The notes: generated from the letters alone by a model not told the origin. 64,000 bases of DNA from DAOMFM01 sp035429825 (GCA_044224215.1 JBGAKX010000002.1:1-64000); one strand, 5' to 3'. Positions 31,099-39,736 are shown, numbered from the stretch's first letter. Program-made: numbers and translations.

Positions 31099-31215
31099 AA
31101 TCGTGTCACGCCGATGCGCCGTTCTTCGCGTCGGAGTTGAATGTGCCGGTCCGAAACTTCGAGACCGCGAACAAGTAGTAGCATAAGCTCGTTCAACCGG
31201 CGTGGAGGCCCGACA

Positions 31216-31782
31216 ATGGCGAATACGAACTCTCGCGTAACGATACACATGGTGGCGAGCCTCGACGGCTTCATCGCGCGAAGCGACGGACGCGTGGACT
31301 GGCTCGAGACCTCAGACACATTCGAGGGCGGGGAGACCATGTCCCCGGAGTTCGTGGCAGAGTTCCTCAAGACGATCGACTGCTACGTGATGGGATCGCG
31401 AACCTATGAAACCGCGCTGGGGTTCGAGGCCAAGGGATTCGGGTGGTCTTACGGTGACAAGCCAACCTTCGTCCTCACAAGTCGCGACCTGCCACGGACA
31501 AGGGATACCGTCGAGCTTTACTCGGGGGACCTTGCGCGACTGGTAAATGAACGATTGAAGCCAGTCTTCCGGAGCATCTGGTTTGTCGGAGGGGGTGCGG
31601 TCTCCGGTGAATGCCTTCGCCTCGGGCTCGCCGACGAGATTCGATATTCGATAGTGCCCGTCCTCATTGGCGATGGAATTTCATTCTTCGACGGGCTCGA
31701 CAAGGACGTCGCCCTGCACCTTGTCGAGGCAAAGGCCTACAAGAATGGCATGGTGGCGCTTCGCCACGAGGTGCGGAAGTAG
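31216..31782 (+). CDS. RibD C-terminal/DHFR-like family protein (copy 4)
   Basis: This 188-residue protein starts at ATG 31216 after GGAGGCC. Family features are RVTIHMVASLDGFIARSDGRVDWLE, then CYVMGSRTYETALGFEAKGFGW, PTFVLTSRDLP, and FRSIWFVGGGAVSGECLRLGLADEIRYSIVPVLIGDGISFFDG. It resembles copies 1-3 in plan but not in close sequence, so they were acquired separately. NADPH-dependent reduction is expected, substrate unknown. Confidence 0.92.
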   Translation: MANTNSRVTIHMVASLDGFIARSDGRVDWLETSDTFEGGETMSPEFVAEFLKTIDCYVMGSRTYETALGFEAKGFGWSYGDKPTFVLTSRDLPRTRDTVELYSGDLARLVNERLKPVFRSIWFVGGGAVSGECLRLGLADEIRYSIVPVLIGDGISFFDGLDKDVALHLVEAKAYKNGMVALRHEVRK

Positions 31783-31820
31783 TCCGGGCCGATAGGGTTA
31801 TGTGCCCCAAAGGAGATCCC

Positions 31821-32381
31821 GTGTCCGAGTCCGAGCTCTTCTGCCCGAAGTGCGGCTCCGAAAGCACCGGCGACATCCGGTATTGTCGGCGATGCGGTAC
31901 GAACCTCGAGGTCGTCACGAAGGCGATGTTGGTTCCCGCTCTCGCCGACGACGAGCTGGCGCGAGCGCAACGGGCCTTCAGGATGCGGCTCGTACGCGGA
32001 CTCGGTCTTCTCGTGCTCGCGGCCGGCAGCGGAAAGGCGCTCGTCGGCCTCATCATTGCTGCTCTCGCTTTTGCGACCGGGCCCCTCTCGCTCTGGGCGG
32101 TGCTTGGCCTCATCCTGTTCGGCTTTGTCCCTGCCGGCTTCGGGGCCTTTGCGGTTCGCGATCTGCTTCACGCCTACGAGCTGAAGAAGGATCCGCGTGG
32201 CGCGCTTTCGTCGTTGCCAAGTCGACAGGCTCTCGAGCTGGCCGGAGCCGAAACACGCGCGTTGGACGCGTCGCGGCTGGAGTACCTCGAGCCGCCAGCG
32301 AGCGTCGCCGAGAATACGACCCGATCGCTCGACAGCTCGACGGACGGGGAGAGAAACGTGCGGCGGTCCGAGCTCGAATAA
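31821..32381 (+). CDS. Zinc-ribbon membrane protein (paralogue B)
   Basis: From GTG 31821 with AAAGGAG upstream the protein has 186 residues. It begins with a zinc ribbon FCPKCGSESTGDIRYCRRCG, has two hydrophobic helices (GLLVLAAGSGKALVGLIIAALAFATG and LWAVLGLILFGFVPAGFGAF), and ends with PPASVAENTTRSLDSSTDGE. The P-x-S-V-x-E-x-T-T-R-x-L tail is shared with the paralogue at 52593, so it may be a conserved interaction motif. Earlier ATG at 31800 is possible. Function unknown. Confidence 0.78.
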   Translation: MSESELFCPKCGSESTGDIRYCRRCGTNLEVVTKAMLVPALADDELARAQRAFRMRLVRGLGLLVLAAGSGKALVGLIIAALAFATGPLSLWAVLGLILFGFVPAGFGAFAVRDLLHAYELKKDPRGALSSLPSRQALELAGAETRALDASRLEYLEPPASVAENTTRSLDSSTDGERNVRRSELE

Positions 32382-32393
32382 GCACAGCGTCGC

Positions 32394-32564
32394 ACACAGG
32401 GACTTCGACTCGCCGCGCTGCTTCAACGTGCTCTGGATCTCCGTTGCGCCGAGGCGTGGGTTCTCACCAATCGGCAGAACGCACCTGCAATGCGGTTGTA
32501 CGCTTCGCTCGGCGGGAAAGAGGGACCCTCCGGCGATGTGATGTTCACCTTCAAACTGCCATAA
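32394..32564 (+). pseudogene. 3' fragment of a GNAT acetyltransferase
   Basis: In frame to TAA at 32562-32564 the sequence reads TQGLRLAALLQRALDLRCAE, then AWVLTNRQNAPAMRLYASLGG, then GDVMFTFKLP. This matches the second half of a GNAT domain: acetyl-CoA pocket helix, N-x-P-A-M-R-L-Y, and terminal strand, in the AAC(3)-like branch. The N-terminal half is absent and the preceding gene ends at 32381, so it is a decapitated cassette gene. Confidence 0.65.
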
Positions 32565-32569
32565 CATTG

Positions 32570-32605
32570 TGTTATCTGTCTGGCCGCTGAACAAGCGCGT
32601 TCGGC
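32570..32605 (+). repeat. attC remnant
   Basis: CTGTCTGGCCGCTGAACAAGCGC ends in the core GTTCGGC (32599-32605). It matches the right arm of attC 2-type sites. Confidence 0.5.
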
Positions 32606-32693
32606 CCCAGCCGGACAAGGCCCGCTGCAAGGCCCCCGCCGCAGAGGATTCGTGACCTGAAAGCGCGTGCAGGCGCAGCTTTTGGAGCAAATC

Positions 32694-33395
32694 ATGGCCA
32701 AGACAACGACGTTCCATGGCGACGTCTCACGACGAGACTTCCTGGTGGCTGGTGCTCTGGCGACCGGTCTGTACGGCTCACCCGCGTCCGCGCAGCCTTG
32801 TGCGGCGCCAACGTCGAGATTAGCGCGAGGATCAACGATGGATCTCGAACGCTTCGTCGATGACTGCATTGCCGCGAACAAGGAAGCTGAATCGCAAACG
32901 GCGGTCCTCGAAGTGCTTGCTCGCGCCGTGCGCGATTCGGCGGCAGTAAGCGCGGCCGTTGGCGAACCACGGGAAGCGGGGTTGCGCGTCCTTCATCGAT
33001 CGACGACGTTGACCATCTTCTGTGCAACGTGGACGCCCCGAATGAGCCTGATGCCGCACAATCACCTGATGTGGGCCAATATCGGAATCTACACCGGCCG
33101 CGAGGACAACATCCTGTGGCGAAGGGGCTCTGGGCGTATCGACGCATTCGGCGCCAAGGCGCTCTTTCGCGGTGACGCCGTCGCCCTGCCCGCGGACGTG
33201 ATTCACTCGGTAACGAACCCGCTCGTGCGATTCACAGGTGGTATCCACATCTATGGCGGCGACTTCTTTGCAACACCTCGCAGGCAATGGGATCCGGAAA
33301 CCATGGTCGAAGAGCCGTCCAACGGTGACGTGATTCGCGCCTTATTCAACCGTGAGAACGAACTCCTGCGGCGTTGCGGCCAGGGGTCTGACTAA
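32694..33395 (+). CDS. Tat-exported cysteine dioxygenase-like cupin
   Basis: This 233-residue protein starts at ATG 32694. A twin-arginine signal (SRRDFLVAGALATG) precedes a domain beginning MDLERFVDDCIAANKEAESQ. The later MSLMPHNHLMWANIGIYTGREDNILWRR (H-x-H and E ligands) and GDAVALPADVIHSVTNPL (His) form a double-stranded beta-helix iron site, as in cysteine dioxygenase-like enzymes. Most relatives start at the internal Met and are cytoplasmic, so the signal looks added. Substrate unknown. Confidence 0.78.
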   Translation: MAKTTTFHGDVSRRDFLVAGALATGLYGSPASAQPCAAPTSRLARGSTMDLERFVDDCIAANKEAESQTAVLEVLARAVRDSAAVSAAVGEPREAGLRVLHRSTTLTIFCATWTPRMSLMPHNHLMWANIGIYTGREDNILWRRGSGRIDAFGAKALFRGDAVALPADVIHSVTNPLVRFTGGIHIYGGDFFATPRRQWDPETMVEEPSNGDVIRALFNRENELLRRCGQGSD

Positions 33396-33414
33396 CGGCC
33401 GCCGGAGGATCCGC

Positions 33415-33804
33415 ATGAGGCGCACCTGGACGATCATTGGGGTTTCCGACGTGCAAGGCAGCGTTGCATGGTACCAGTCGCTGCTTGGACTGCCGCAGAC
33501 GGCTCCCGCCCATGACTACTTCGGGCAGATTCTCGACTCGGACGGAACGGTATTGCTCTGCCTGCATGAATGGGGTGCTCACGAGCATCCCACCTTGATG
33601 AGCCCCGAGCACGCCCAGCCAGGCAACGGCCTCCTGTTGTTCCTTCGTGTCGATGATTTCGATTCAGCGCTGCCAAGGGCCCGGGCTCTTGTGACTCGCC
33701 TCGAAGAGGAGCCCCATGTAAACCCGAGCACTGGAACATCGGAGTTTTCACTCCGGGATCCAGACGGGTACTACGTCACGATCAGTGCGCTCACTCCGGC
33801 ATGA
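33415..33804 (+). CDS. VOC family protein
   Basis: This 129-residue protein starts at ATG 33415 after GGAGG. TWTIIGVSDVQGSVAWYQSLLGLPQ, GQILDSDGTVLLCLHEWGAHEHP, LLLFLRVDDFDSALPRARAL and TSEFSLRDPDGYYVTISAL give the two-repeat VOC fold with the D-P-D-G-Y end motif. Closest in style to bleomycin resistance/glyoxalase proteins. Confidence 0.9.
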   Translation: MRRTWTIIGVSDVQGSVAWYQSLLGLPQTAPAHDYFGQILDSDGTVLLCLHEWGAHEHPTLMSPEHAQPGNGLLLFLRVDDFDSALPRARALVTRLEEEPHVNPSTGTSEFSLRDPDGYYVTISALTPA

Positions 33805-33815
33805 CAAGCAATTGT

Positions 33816-33850
33816 GTCGGAGTACACACAGCGAGGGTTGATCGGATCAG
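33816..33850 (+). repeat. attC interior remnant
   Basis: GTCGGAGTACACACAGCGAGG and GTTGATCGGATCAG correspond to the middle of an array attC (AGCGGAGCGCGCGCAGCGAGG, GTTGATCGGTTATCC). Cores are gone. Confidence 0.45.
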
Positions 33851-33873
33851 GTCCCGACACGATTCGTAACGTC

Positions 33874-34218
33874 ATGGCCAACTGGTACTCAAGGCCGGTC
33901 TTCTTTGTCACTGACGCGCGCGCGTCGATGGATTTCTACCGTGACAAGCTGGGCTTTTCACTCGACTGGAACTATGAGGAAGACGGCCGCCCTTACGTGT
34001 GCCAGGTAAGTCGGTTTGGCTTCGAGCTCATTCTCGCCGTTGATTCGTCGAAGGCCGGTAACGGAAGGGTGTTCATATCGCTCGACGCCGCACAAACGAC
34101 TGCGCTGCGCGGCGACTTCGAGCGGAACTGCGTTGACGCACGCGATGCTCGCTGGGGAATGCCAATTATCGAAGTCCTGGATCCAGACCGAAACGAACTG
34201 TATTTCTCGCCACCCTGA
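33874..34218 (+). CDS. VOC/bleomycin resistance-like protein
   Basis: This 114-residue protein starts at ATG 33874. NWYSRPVFFVTDARASMDFYRDKLGFSLDWNYEEDG and VCQVSRFGFELILAVDS are the first repeat; GRVFISLD and the closing IIEVLDPDRNELYFSPP the second. The family end motif D-P-D-x-N-E-L-x-F is clear. An upstream GTG frame reads through the attC remnant and is not supported. Confidence 0.88.
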   Translation: MANWYSRPVFFVTDARASMDFYRDKLGFSLDWNYEEDGRPYVCQVSRFGFELILAVDSSKAGNGRVFISLDAAQTTALRGDFERNCVDARDARWGMPIIEVLDPDRNELYFSPP

Positions 34219-34327
34219 TGGGGTGCAGGGGTCCCCTGACTCGAGGACTCGCTCGACCGTGCGCGGATCGTTGCCAAGTCGAGTAAGCTGGACACGTTGA
34301 ATCGTTCGAACGATTCCGGAGGTTTGC

Positions 34328-34771
34328 ATGAAGAAGGCGAGCTGGATTCTCCTCACCGTCCTCGGCGTCGCGATCACGTTGTTGAGCCTGGTCTCGGCTT
34401 TCCACGCGTACCGGACCGGGGACGACTTTGGCATCGGGTCGGCGAGGGTGTCGACCATCGCCGGTGGCGATGCCGGCCTTGCGACCGCGCTGCGCGCGAT
34501 CCGGGGCACATCCGCCTCGTTCGGTGCGGCATACGGCGTCCTGTTCCTGGCCGTCGTGCTCGGACCGTACCGGCGCGGCGAAGTCTGGGCCTGGAATGCG
34601 CTGCTCATCGCCGGACTCACCCAGTGTGTGCTCGTCCTGTTGCGCATCCCGATCCTCGGCACGCAGCTTGGCGTCTCGGCAGCCCTGATTTCGATCGGCG
34701 TGCTGGCCGTGGGGCTCGTTCTGGACGTCGGCCGAGTCACTGGGTCGGACGGCCGTCGAACAAGCGGCTGA
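34328..34771 (+). CDS. Four-helix membrane protein
   Basis: This 147-residue protein has hydrophobic segments at the start (SWILLTVLGVAITLLSLVSA) and in the middle and end (FGAAYGVLFLAVVLGP, WNALLIAGLTQCVLVLLRIP, GVSAALISIGVLAVGLVL). The G-T-S-A-S-F-G-A-A-Y helix start resembles small uncharacterised membrane proteins. Its last residues are read from an attC-like remnant (DGRRTSG). Confidence 0.65.
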   Translation: MKKASWILLTVLGVAITLLSLVSAFHAYRTGDDFGIGSARVSTIAGGDAGLATALRAIRGTSASFGAAYGVLFLAVVLGPYRRGEVWAWNALLIAGLTQCVLVLLRIPILGTQLGVSAALISIGVLAVGLVLDVGRVTGSDGRRTSG

Positions 34772-34799
34772 AGCTCGCGGCGACTCGCGGCCGTTCGTC
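34755..34799 (+). repeat. attC-like remnant (45 bp)
   Basis: GTCGAAC (34755-34761) with arm AAGCGGCTGAAGCTCGCGG, compare attC 14, and a right core GTTCGTC (34793-34799). The centre is deleted. Confidence 0.45.
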
Positions 34800-34832
34800 G
34801 CGATTCGACTGTGCACGAAAGGAGCGAGAGGC

Positions 34833-35378
34833 ATGAAGGCACAACAGCGTGAAGAGCTGCTCACAGTACTGAAAGCCCGGTTTGAGAAGAACATGAGCCG
34901 CCATAAGGGTCTGGAGTGGGTGAACGTCCACGCAAGGCTGAAGGCGAACGCCGAAAAGCTGAGGTCGCTCAGCGAAATGGAGAGAACCGGCGGTGAGCCG
35001 GATGTCGTTGGTTACGACAAGAAGACAGGTGAGTACATTTTTTATGATTGCTCGGCGGAGACCCCCAAGGGCCGCAGAAGTGTTTGTTATGACCGTGAAG
35101 CGCTGGATTCGAGGAAGGAGTTCAAGCCGAGTGACTCGGCCATCGATATGGCAGTTGCCATGGGCGTCGAGATTTTGACGGAGGATCAATATCGAGAGAT
35201 GCAGAAGCTTGGCAAGTTCGATACGAAAACGTCGAGCTGGCTGAAGACGCCTCCTGAAATTCGAAAGTTGGGTGGCGCGATCTATGGCGATCGTCGCTAC
35301 GATCACGTCTTCGTCAGTCACAACGGTGCGTCCTCGTACTATGCCGTCAGGGGGTTTCGCGGCTCGCTGAGGGTTTGA
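34833..35378 (+). CDS. DUF4256-family protein
   Basis: This 181-residue soluble protein starts at ATG 34833 after AAAGGAG. It matches DUF4256: QQREELLTVLKARFEKNMSRHKGLEWVNVHARL, ERTGGEPDVVGYDKKTGEYIFYDCSAETPKGRRSVCYDREAL, VEILTEDQYREMQKLGKFDTKTSSWLKTPPEIR and YDHVFVSHNGASSYYAVRGFRG. The full family length is preserved. Role unknown. Confidence 0.92.
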   Translation: MKAQQREELLTVLKARFEKNMSRHKGLEWVNVHARLKANAEKLRSLSEMERTGGEPDVVGYDKKTGEYIFYDCSAETPKGRRSVCYDREALDSRKEFKPSDSAIDMAVAMGVEILTEDQYREMQKLGKFDTKTSSWLKTPPEIRKLGGAIYGDRRYDHVFVSHNGASSYYAVRGFRGSLRV

Positions 35379-35431
35379 ACGCGTTGCTCATCCCGGGAAC
35401 TCGTTACGCTCTGCGGACGAATGCACGAGGC

Positions 35432-35968
35432 ATGTTCATGACGTTTCATACGATCCGCGAGGCGCGTCAGGGCGAGGCCGAGGCAGTATGCACCGTCCTC
35501 GAGCAATCGTTCCGCGAGTACGTCGGAATCCTCGATCCGCCGTCCGGGGTATTTGCGGAGACGGTCGCGTCGCTTGCCGACCGAATCGCCCGGAACGAAA
35601 TCCTCGTGTGCGATGTTGCCGGCGAACTGGTTGGCTGCGCCTTCTGCACTCCGGACGACTCGTTCCTGTATGTCGGGCGCTTCGGAGTGCTCCCTGAATG
35701 GCGCCAATCGGGCGTGGGATCGCTTCTGCTCGCCGCGGCGGAGAATCGCGCTCGCGCACTCGGGTACCGTCACGCACGGCTCAACGTCCGTGCAAGCCTG
35801 CGCGATTTGCAGCAATACTACGAGCGCCGTGGATACCGTCCCGTCGAATTCCTGTCTCACGAGGGCTACGCCGGACCAACGTACATGCAAATGGAGAAGG
35901 TGCTCGATGAGCAGATCTCCAATCGATCGATCGGACAGGATTCCGAGGGCAAGAGCCGTTGCCCTTGA
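35432..35968 (+). CDS. GNAT-family N-acetyltransferase
   Basis: From ATG 35432 the protein has 178 residues. FHTIREARQGEAEAVCTVLEQSF is strand 1/helix 1, LVGCAFCTPDD strands 2-3, YVGRFGVLPEWRQSGVGSLLLAAAENRARALGY the acetyl-CoA binding motif A (Q/R-x-x-G-x-G/A), and YYERRGYRPVEFLSH the terminal motif B. It acetylates an unidentified amine. A frame from 35375 overlaps DUF4256 and has no ribosome binding site. Confidence 0.9.
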   Translation: MFMTFHTIREARQGEAEAVCTVLEQSFREYVGILDPPSGVFAETVASLADRIARNEILVCDVAGELVGCAFCTPDDSFLYVGRFGVLPEWRQSGVGSLLLAAAENRARALGYRHARLNVRASLRDLQQYYERRGYRPVEFLSHEGYAGPTYMQMEKVLDEQISNRSIGQDSEGKSRCP

Positions 35969-36037
35969 CGTTTGACGCCGGCGGGCACATCTTCGCGTGC
36001 AGCGATTCACACACGCCGCACAAGGAGACGAGCGACA

Positions 36038-36271
36038 ATGCAATACGCTCCCTGCCCGAATTGCCAGGACACAAATGCGACCCAGGTCAGCTTTACCTGG
36101 TGGGGTGGATTGGTCGGACCAAGGATGCTGTCGCACGTGAAGTGCTCGCGATGTGCGACGGCCTACAACGGAAAGACGGGCAAGTCCAACACGATGGGTA
36201 TCGCGTTGTACGTGGGCGTGAGCGTCGCGCTTCTCGTACTGATCGGCCTTAGCTACGCGTTGCAACGATAG
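36038..36271 (+). CDS. Small zinc-ribbon membrane protein
   Basis: From ATG 36038 with AAGGAG upstream the protein has 77 residues. A four-Cys zinc ribbon (YAPCPNCQDTNATQVSFTWW, then HVKCSRCATAYNGKTG) is followed by one hydrophobic helix at the C-terminus (MGIALYVGVSVALLVLIGLSYAL). The longer frame lacks support. A membrane-anchored zinc ribbon fits adaptor or quality-control roles; no family is certain. Confidence 0.7.
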   Translation: MQYAPCPNCQDTNATQVSFTWWGGLVGPRMLSHVKCSRCATAYNGKTGKSNTMGIALYVGVSVALLVLIGLSYALQR

Positions 36272-36382
36272 CCGCCAGTGTGACTCGCATGCCGATGCTG
36301 CATGCATTCGCGACGGCACTTCGACGAGCGCGCAACTCCCTCCAACGAAGCGATCCGAACTACACTGGAATTTGACGCGGCG

Positions 36383-36440
36383 GCCGAACGAGGCATTGCG
36401 GCGAAGTGCGCACGAGTTGATTCAGCCTCGTCGGCCTCCA
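36383..36440 (+). repeat. attC 5' arm remnant
   Basis: GCCGAAC (36383-36389) followed by GAGGCATTGCGGCGAAGTGCG and CGAGTTGATTCAGCC, resembling a worn 5' arm and interior. No 3' core is visible. Confidence 0.45.
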
Positions 36441-36498
36441 GCTCGCCGGCCGTAAGAACCTCATTGCCAATCACGTGTCTGGAGCATCAGGAGAAACC

Positions 36499-37089
36499 AT
36501 GACGGAGATTCGACCCACAAAGTTCGCCCACGTCGTGTACCGCACGCGCCGCTTCGACCAGATGCTGCACTGGTACCGGGTCGTTTTCGGGGCCCGAGTC
36601 CAGTATCAGAATCCGGGCCTGGCGTTCCTGACCTATGACGACGAACACCACCGGTTCGCATTTGCCAACATGGCGGTCTTTCAGCCTGACGGCGTCGACA
36701 CCGAACGCCGGGGTGCGATCGGCGTCGACCACGTCGCGTATACCTACGCGTCTCTGCGCGATCTGCTGGAGAATTACGCACGACTCAAGGAGGAGGGGAT
36801 CTGTCCGTACTGGTGCGTGCATCACGGGATCACCGCGTCGCTATACTATGCCGACCCCGACGGCAACCAGATGGAGTTTCAGGTGGACAGCTTTACGTCC
36901 AGCGAGGAGGCGAACGCATTCATCCATGCGCACTGGGACGCCAATCCACTAGGCGTCGAATTCGAACCCGACGAGTGGCTTGTCCGAATGCGCGCCGGGG
37001 CTCCCGAGTCGGAATTTCTCGTGCGCCGGGTTCACAAACCCGTGTCTCCGTTGCGCGGCGAGATCGCAGCGTTGTTGTCGGCGACGTAG
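36499..37089 (+). CDS. VOC-fold extradiol dioxygenase-like protein
   Basis: This 196-residue protein starts at ATG 36499. TKFAHVVYRTRRFDQMLHWYRVVFGARVQYQ, HRFAFANM, GVDHVAYTYASLRDLLENYARLKEEGICPYWCVHHGITASLYYADPDGNQMEFQVD give the extradiol/glyoxalase pattern. The His in AHVVY and GVDHVAY and the Glu in QMEFQ are the expected 2-His-1-carboxylate metal ligands. It probably cleaves or binds an aromatic substrate; the C-terminal extra segment is longer than in glyoxalases. Confidence 0.88.
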   Translation: MTEIRPTKFAHVVYRTRRFDQMLHWYRVVFGARVQYQNPGLAFLTYDDEHHRFAFANMAVFQPDGVDTERRGAIGVDHVAYTYASLRDLLENYARLKEEGICPYWCVHHGITASLYYADPDGNQMEFQVDSFTSSEEANAFIHAHWDANPLGVEFEPDEWLVRMRAGAPESEFLVRRVHKPVSPLRGEIAALLSAT

Positions 37090-37132
37090 CGGCGGACAGC
37101 GCGGCCACGTTGCACACGCGGGAGCGGCGAGA

Positions 37133-37537
37133 ATGACGATCGAAAACAACAAGCAGGTGGTCACAGAGTTCTTTGCACGGTTCAGTGCGGGGAACCTGGC
37201 CGGCGCGCTCGAGTTGCTTGGCGACGACGCAACGTGGTGGATCGCTGGCGAGCTCGAAGGTGGCTTCGCGGTCGGTGAACACACGAAGGAGCAGATCGCT
37301 CAACTGCTCCGGGGCATGGGGCGACAACTTGCGAACGGTCTTCGCATGACGGTGCATGGCCTGGTGGCGGAAGGCGAGAAGGTGGCGGCAGAGGTCTCCT
37401 CGTACGGCGAGCTGCGCAACGGGAAGATCTACCGCAACCAGTACCACTTCGTGCTGACGGTACGTGGTGGCAGAATCACTGCCGTCCGTGAGTACCTGGA
37501 TACGAAGCACGTTGAGGCGACCTGGGCACGCACATAG
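37133..37537 (+). CDS. SnoaL/ketosteroid isomerase-like protein
   Basis: This 134-residue protein starts at ATG 37133. NNKQVVTEFFARFSAGNLAGALELLGDDATWWIAG, then TKEQIAQLLRGMGRQLANGLRMTVHGLVAEGEKVAAEVSSYGEL, then YRNQYHFVLTVRGGRITAVREYLDTKHV is the NTF2-like cone fold with the usual Y-x-x-x-x-D-T close. Unlike the other two NTF2-like proteins here it has no signal peptide. Substrate unknown. Confidence 0.92.
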   Translation: MTIENNKQVVTEFFARFSAGNLAGALELLGDDATWWIAGELEGGFAVGEHTKEQIAQLLRGMGRQLANGLRMTVHGLVAEGEKVAAEVSSYGELRNGKIYRNQYHFVLTVRGGRITAVREYLDTKHVEATWART

Positions 37538-37605
37538 CCGCATCCGCTGATGGAGAGCGTCCGCCCTCCACCACGATCCAGGCGCTATACGTCGAGGAGA
37601 CAGGC

Positions 37606-39087
37606 ATGGCCCAGTCCCGCCGAGACTTCTTGTACAACTCCGCCCGCGCGAGTGCCGTTGCGCTCGCCAGTAGCACAGTGCTTTGGCGTATCGCACCTGC
37701 TCGAGCCCAAAGCGAACCAGGGAAGGATCTCGCAAAGATGACCATCGTCGAGCTCTCGAATCTTCTCGCCGGTCGGAAAATCACGAGCCGCCAGCTCGTC
37801 GAACAGTCGCTCGCGGCAATCGAAAACCCGGATGGCGAGGGCGCGCGAACGTTCCTCGTCGTCCATCGCAGCGAAGCGCTGGCGGCCGCAGACCGCGTGG
37901 ACGCCTTGCGGCGCGACGGCGCGAAGCTCCCCGCTCTCGCCGGCATCCCTATTTCCATCAAGGACCTGTTCGACGAGGCCGGTGTCGTCACGCTCGGCGG
38001 CTCGACGGTGCTGGTGGGCACGCCGCCCGCGAAACGCGACTCGGCCGTCGTCGAGCGATTGAGAGGATCCGATGCCGTGATCATCGGCCGCACGAACCTC
38101 ACCGAGTTCGCGTACTCTGGGCTCGGCATCAATCCGCACTACGGCACGCCGAGAAACGTCTACGACCGCACCACGGGACGCATCCCCGGCGGCTCGTCCT
38201 CCGGCGCGGCGATTTCGGTTGCCGATGGCATGGCGGCGGGAGCGATCGGCACCGATACGGGCGGGTCGGTTCGCATTCCGGCCGCGCTGAACGGTCTGGT
38301 CGGCTTCAAACCCACCGCGCGGCGGGTCCCGCTCGACGGTGTCCTGCCGCTGTCCTTCTCGCTCGATTCGGCGGGACCGATTGCAAAGTCGGTTGCCGAC
38401 TGCGCGTTGCTGGATCAGGTGCTCGCAGCCGGGAGCGATGGTGTACCACAGCCCGCCGTGTTGAGCAGCTTGCGACTGGCGGTTCCAAGGTCGGTATTCC
38501 AGGATGACCTGTCTCCAGCAGTCGCTACCGCGTTTGCCGAGGCGCTGGGACGCCTGTCGGCAGCCGGCGCTACCGTCGTTGAACTGCCCATGAACGATTT
38601 CGCGCAGGCTGCTTCACTGAACTTGCGTGGCGTGCTGACCACCGCCGAAGCCTATTCGTGGCACCGGCGATGGATGAAGGACGGAGCCGACAAGTATGAC
38701 CCGCGGGTCATCATGCGCATTCGACCGGGCGAGACGATCATCGCCGCGGACTACATCGAAGCACTGCAGTCACGCCAGCGCTTCATCCGAACGATCAACG
38801 AGGCTGCGAGCGGCTATGACGCAATGCTGATGCCGACCACTCCCGACACGGCGCCGACGATCGCCGAAACCAGTGCGGACGATGCAAGTTATCTTCGACT
38901 CAACGGGCGCATGCTGCGCAACACGTCGCTCGTCAATGTCTTTGACGGTTGCGCCCTCACGGTTCCCTGCCACGACCCCGGCGCGGCACCGGTCGGGTTG
39001 ATGATTTCCGGTACGCAGAACACCGACCGCAGAATCCTCGCGATCGGTCTCGCGGTCGAGGCGGTCGTCACGAACCGGCACCCGTGA
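37606..39087 (+). CDS. Tat-exported amidase (amidase signature family)
   Basis: This 493-residue enzyme begins with a twin-arginine signal (QSRRDFLYNSARASAVALASS). The amidase signature follows: catalytic Lys in PISIKDLFDEAG, the glycine/serine block IPGGSSSGAAISVADGMAAGAIGTDTGGSVRIPAALNG with the cis-Ser and nucleophilic Ser, and GLVGFKPT. The family hydrolyses amide or carbamate bonds of many small molecules. It is followed 19 bp later by a RidA-family gene on the same strand, a plausible two-gene operon for nitrogenous compound breakdown. Confidence 0.94.
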   Translation: MAQSRRDFLYNSARASAVALASSTVLWRIAPARAQSEPGKDLAKMTIVELSNLLAGRKITSRQLVEQSLAAIENPDGEGARTFLVVHRSEALAAADRVDALRRDGAKLPALAGIPISIKDLFDEAGVVTLGGSTVLVGTPPAKRDSAVVERLRGSDAVIIGRTNLTEFAYSGLGINPHYGTPRNVYDRTTGRIPGGSSSGAAISVADGMAAGAIGTDTGGSVRIPAALNGLVGFKPTARRVPLDGVLPLSFSLDSAGPIAKSVADCALLDQVLAAGSDGVPQPAVLSSLRLAVPRSVFQDDLSPAVATAFAEALGRLSAAGATVVELPMNDFAQAASLNLRGVLTTAEAYSWHRRWMKDGADKYDPRVIMRIRPGETIIAADYIEALQSRQRFIRTINEAASGYDAMLMPTTPDTAPTIAETSADDASYLRLNGRMLRNTSLVNVFDGCALTVPCHDPGAAPVGLMISGTQNTDRRILAIGLAVEAVVTNRHP

Positions 39088-39106
39088 ATTCCGAGAGGGA
39101 GCGACA

Positions 39107-39541
39107 GTGAAGGAACACCTGAATCCTGCCGATCTTCCGAACTGGAGTGAATCGTTCTCTCAGATCGTCGTGGTGCGGACCGGTACGATCCAAACGATCT
39201 ACCTCTCGGGTCAAGTGTCCGTCGATGCGGACAACAACGTCGTGGGGCACGGCGACCTTGGAGGACAGACCCGGATGGCGCTCGAGAACCTCGTGAGGGC
39301 CCTTGCAGCCGCAGGCGCAACGGTGGCCGACGTCGTCCGGTTGGGCATCTACGTGAAGGATTACACCCGGGATCAATCCGCGATAATAGGTTCGGCGCTG
39401 CGCGACGTATTCGCCCCGGGACACATGCCTGCCAGCACGTGGCTTGGGGTTTCGTCGCTTGCACTCGACGAACTCCTCATCGAGATCGAGGCGACGGCGG
39501 TGGTCGACGACGAGCCTGTGAAACCCGCGACTGAACGATGA
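39107..39541 (+). CDS. RidA/YjgF-family protein
   Basis: This 144-residue protein starts at GTG 39107 after GAGGGAG. It carries RidA motifs: SFSQIVVVRTGTIQTIYLSGQVSVDADNNVVGHGDLGGQTRMALENLVRALAAAGATVADVVRLGIYVKDY, and later PGHMPASTWLGVSSLALDELLIEIEATAVV. The conserved Arg that hydrolyses enamine/imine intermediates is replaced in the P-A-S-T segment (RidA has P-A-R-x), so this is probably a paralogue of the Rid family without classical deaminase activity. It may act on amidase products. Confidence 0.9.
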   Translation: MKEHLNPADLPNWSESFSQIVVVRTGTIQTIYLSGQVSVDADNNVVGHGDLGGQTRMALENLVRALAAAGATVADVVRLGIYVKDYTRDQSAIIGSALRDVFAPGHMPASTWLGVSSLALDELLIEIEATAVVDDEPVKPATER

Positions 39542-39573
39542 GTCCCGGCACGTTGTCCCGGTGCGCATGCAGG

Positions 39574-39710
39574 CGTTCGGCGCGACGGCTCAACCGTGAT
39601 TGAATCGAAGTGCGCTTCGTTGGCTGGCAGGCTCGTTCAACTGCACGACCGCGTGCCAACCTGACCGGTGTAACCGCCACGTGGACCGCATCCGTTGACT
39701 CCGCCTGAGC
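39574..39710 (+). repeat. attC remnants
   Basis: A core GTTCGGC (39574-39580) is followed by GCTCAAC (39585-39591), an arm CGTGATTGAATCGAAGTGCGC and a right arm-like CCGTTGACTCCGCC near 39695. Two worn sites may overlap here. Confidence 0.4.
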
Positions 39711-39736
39711 AAAGGCTTGCTATACTCCCTCCGCGC

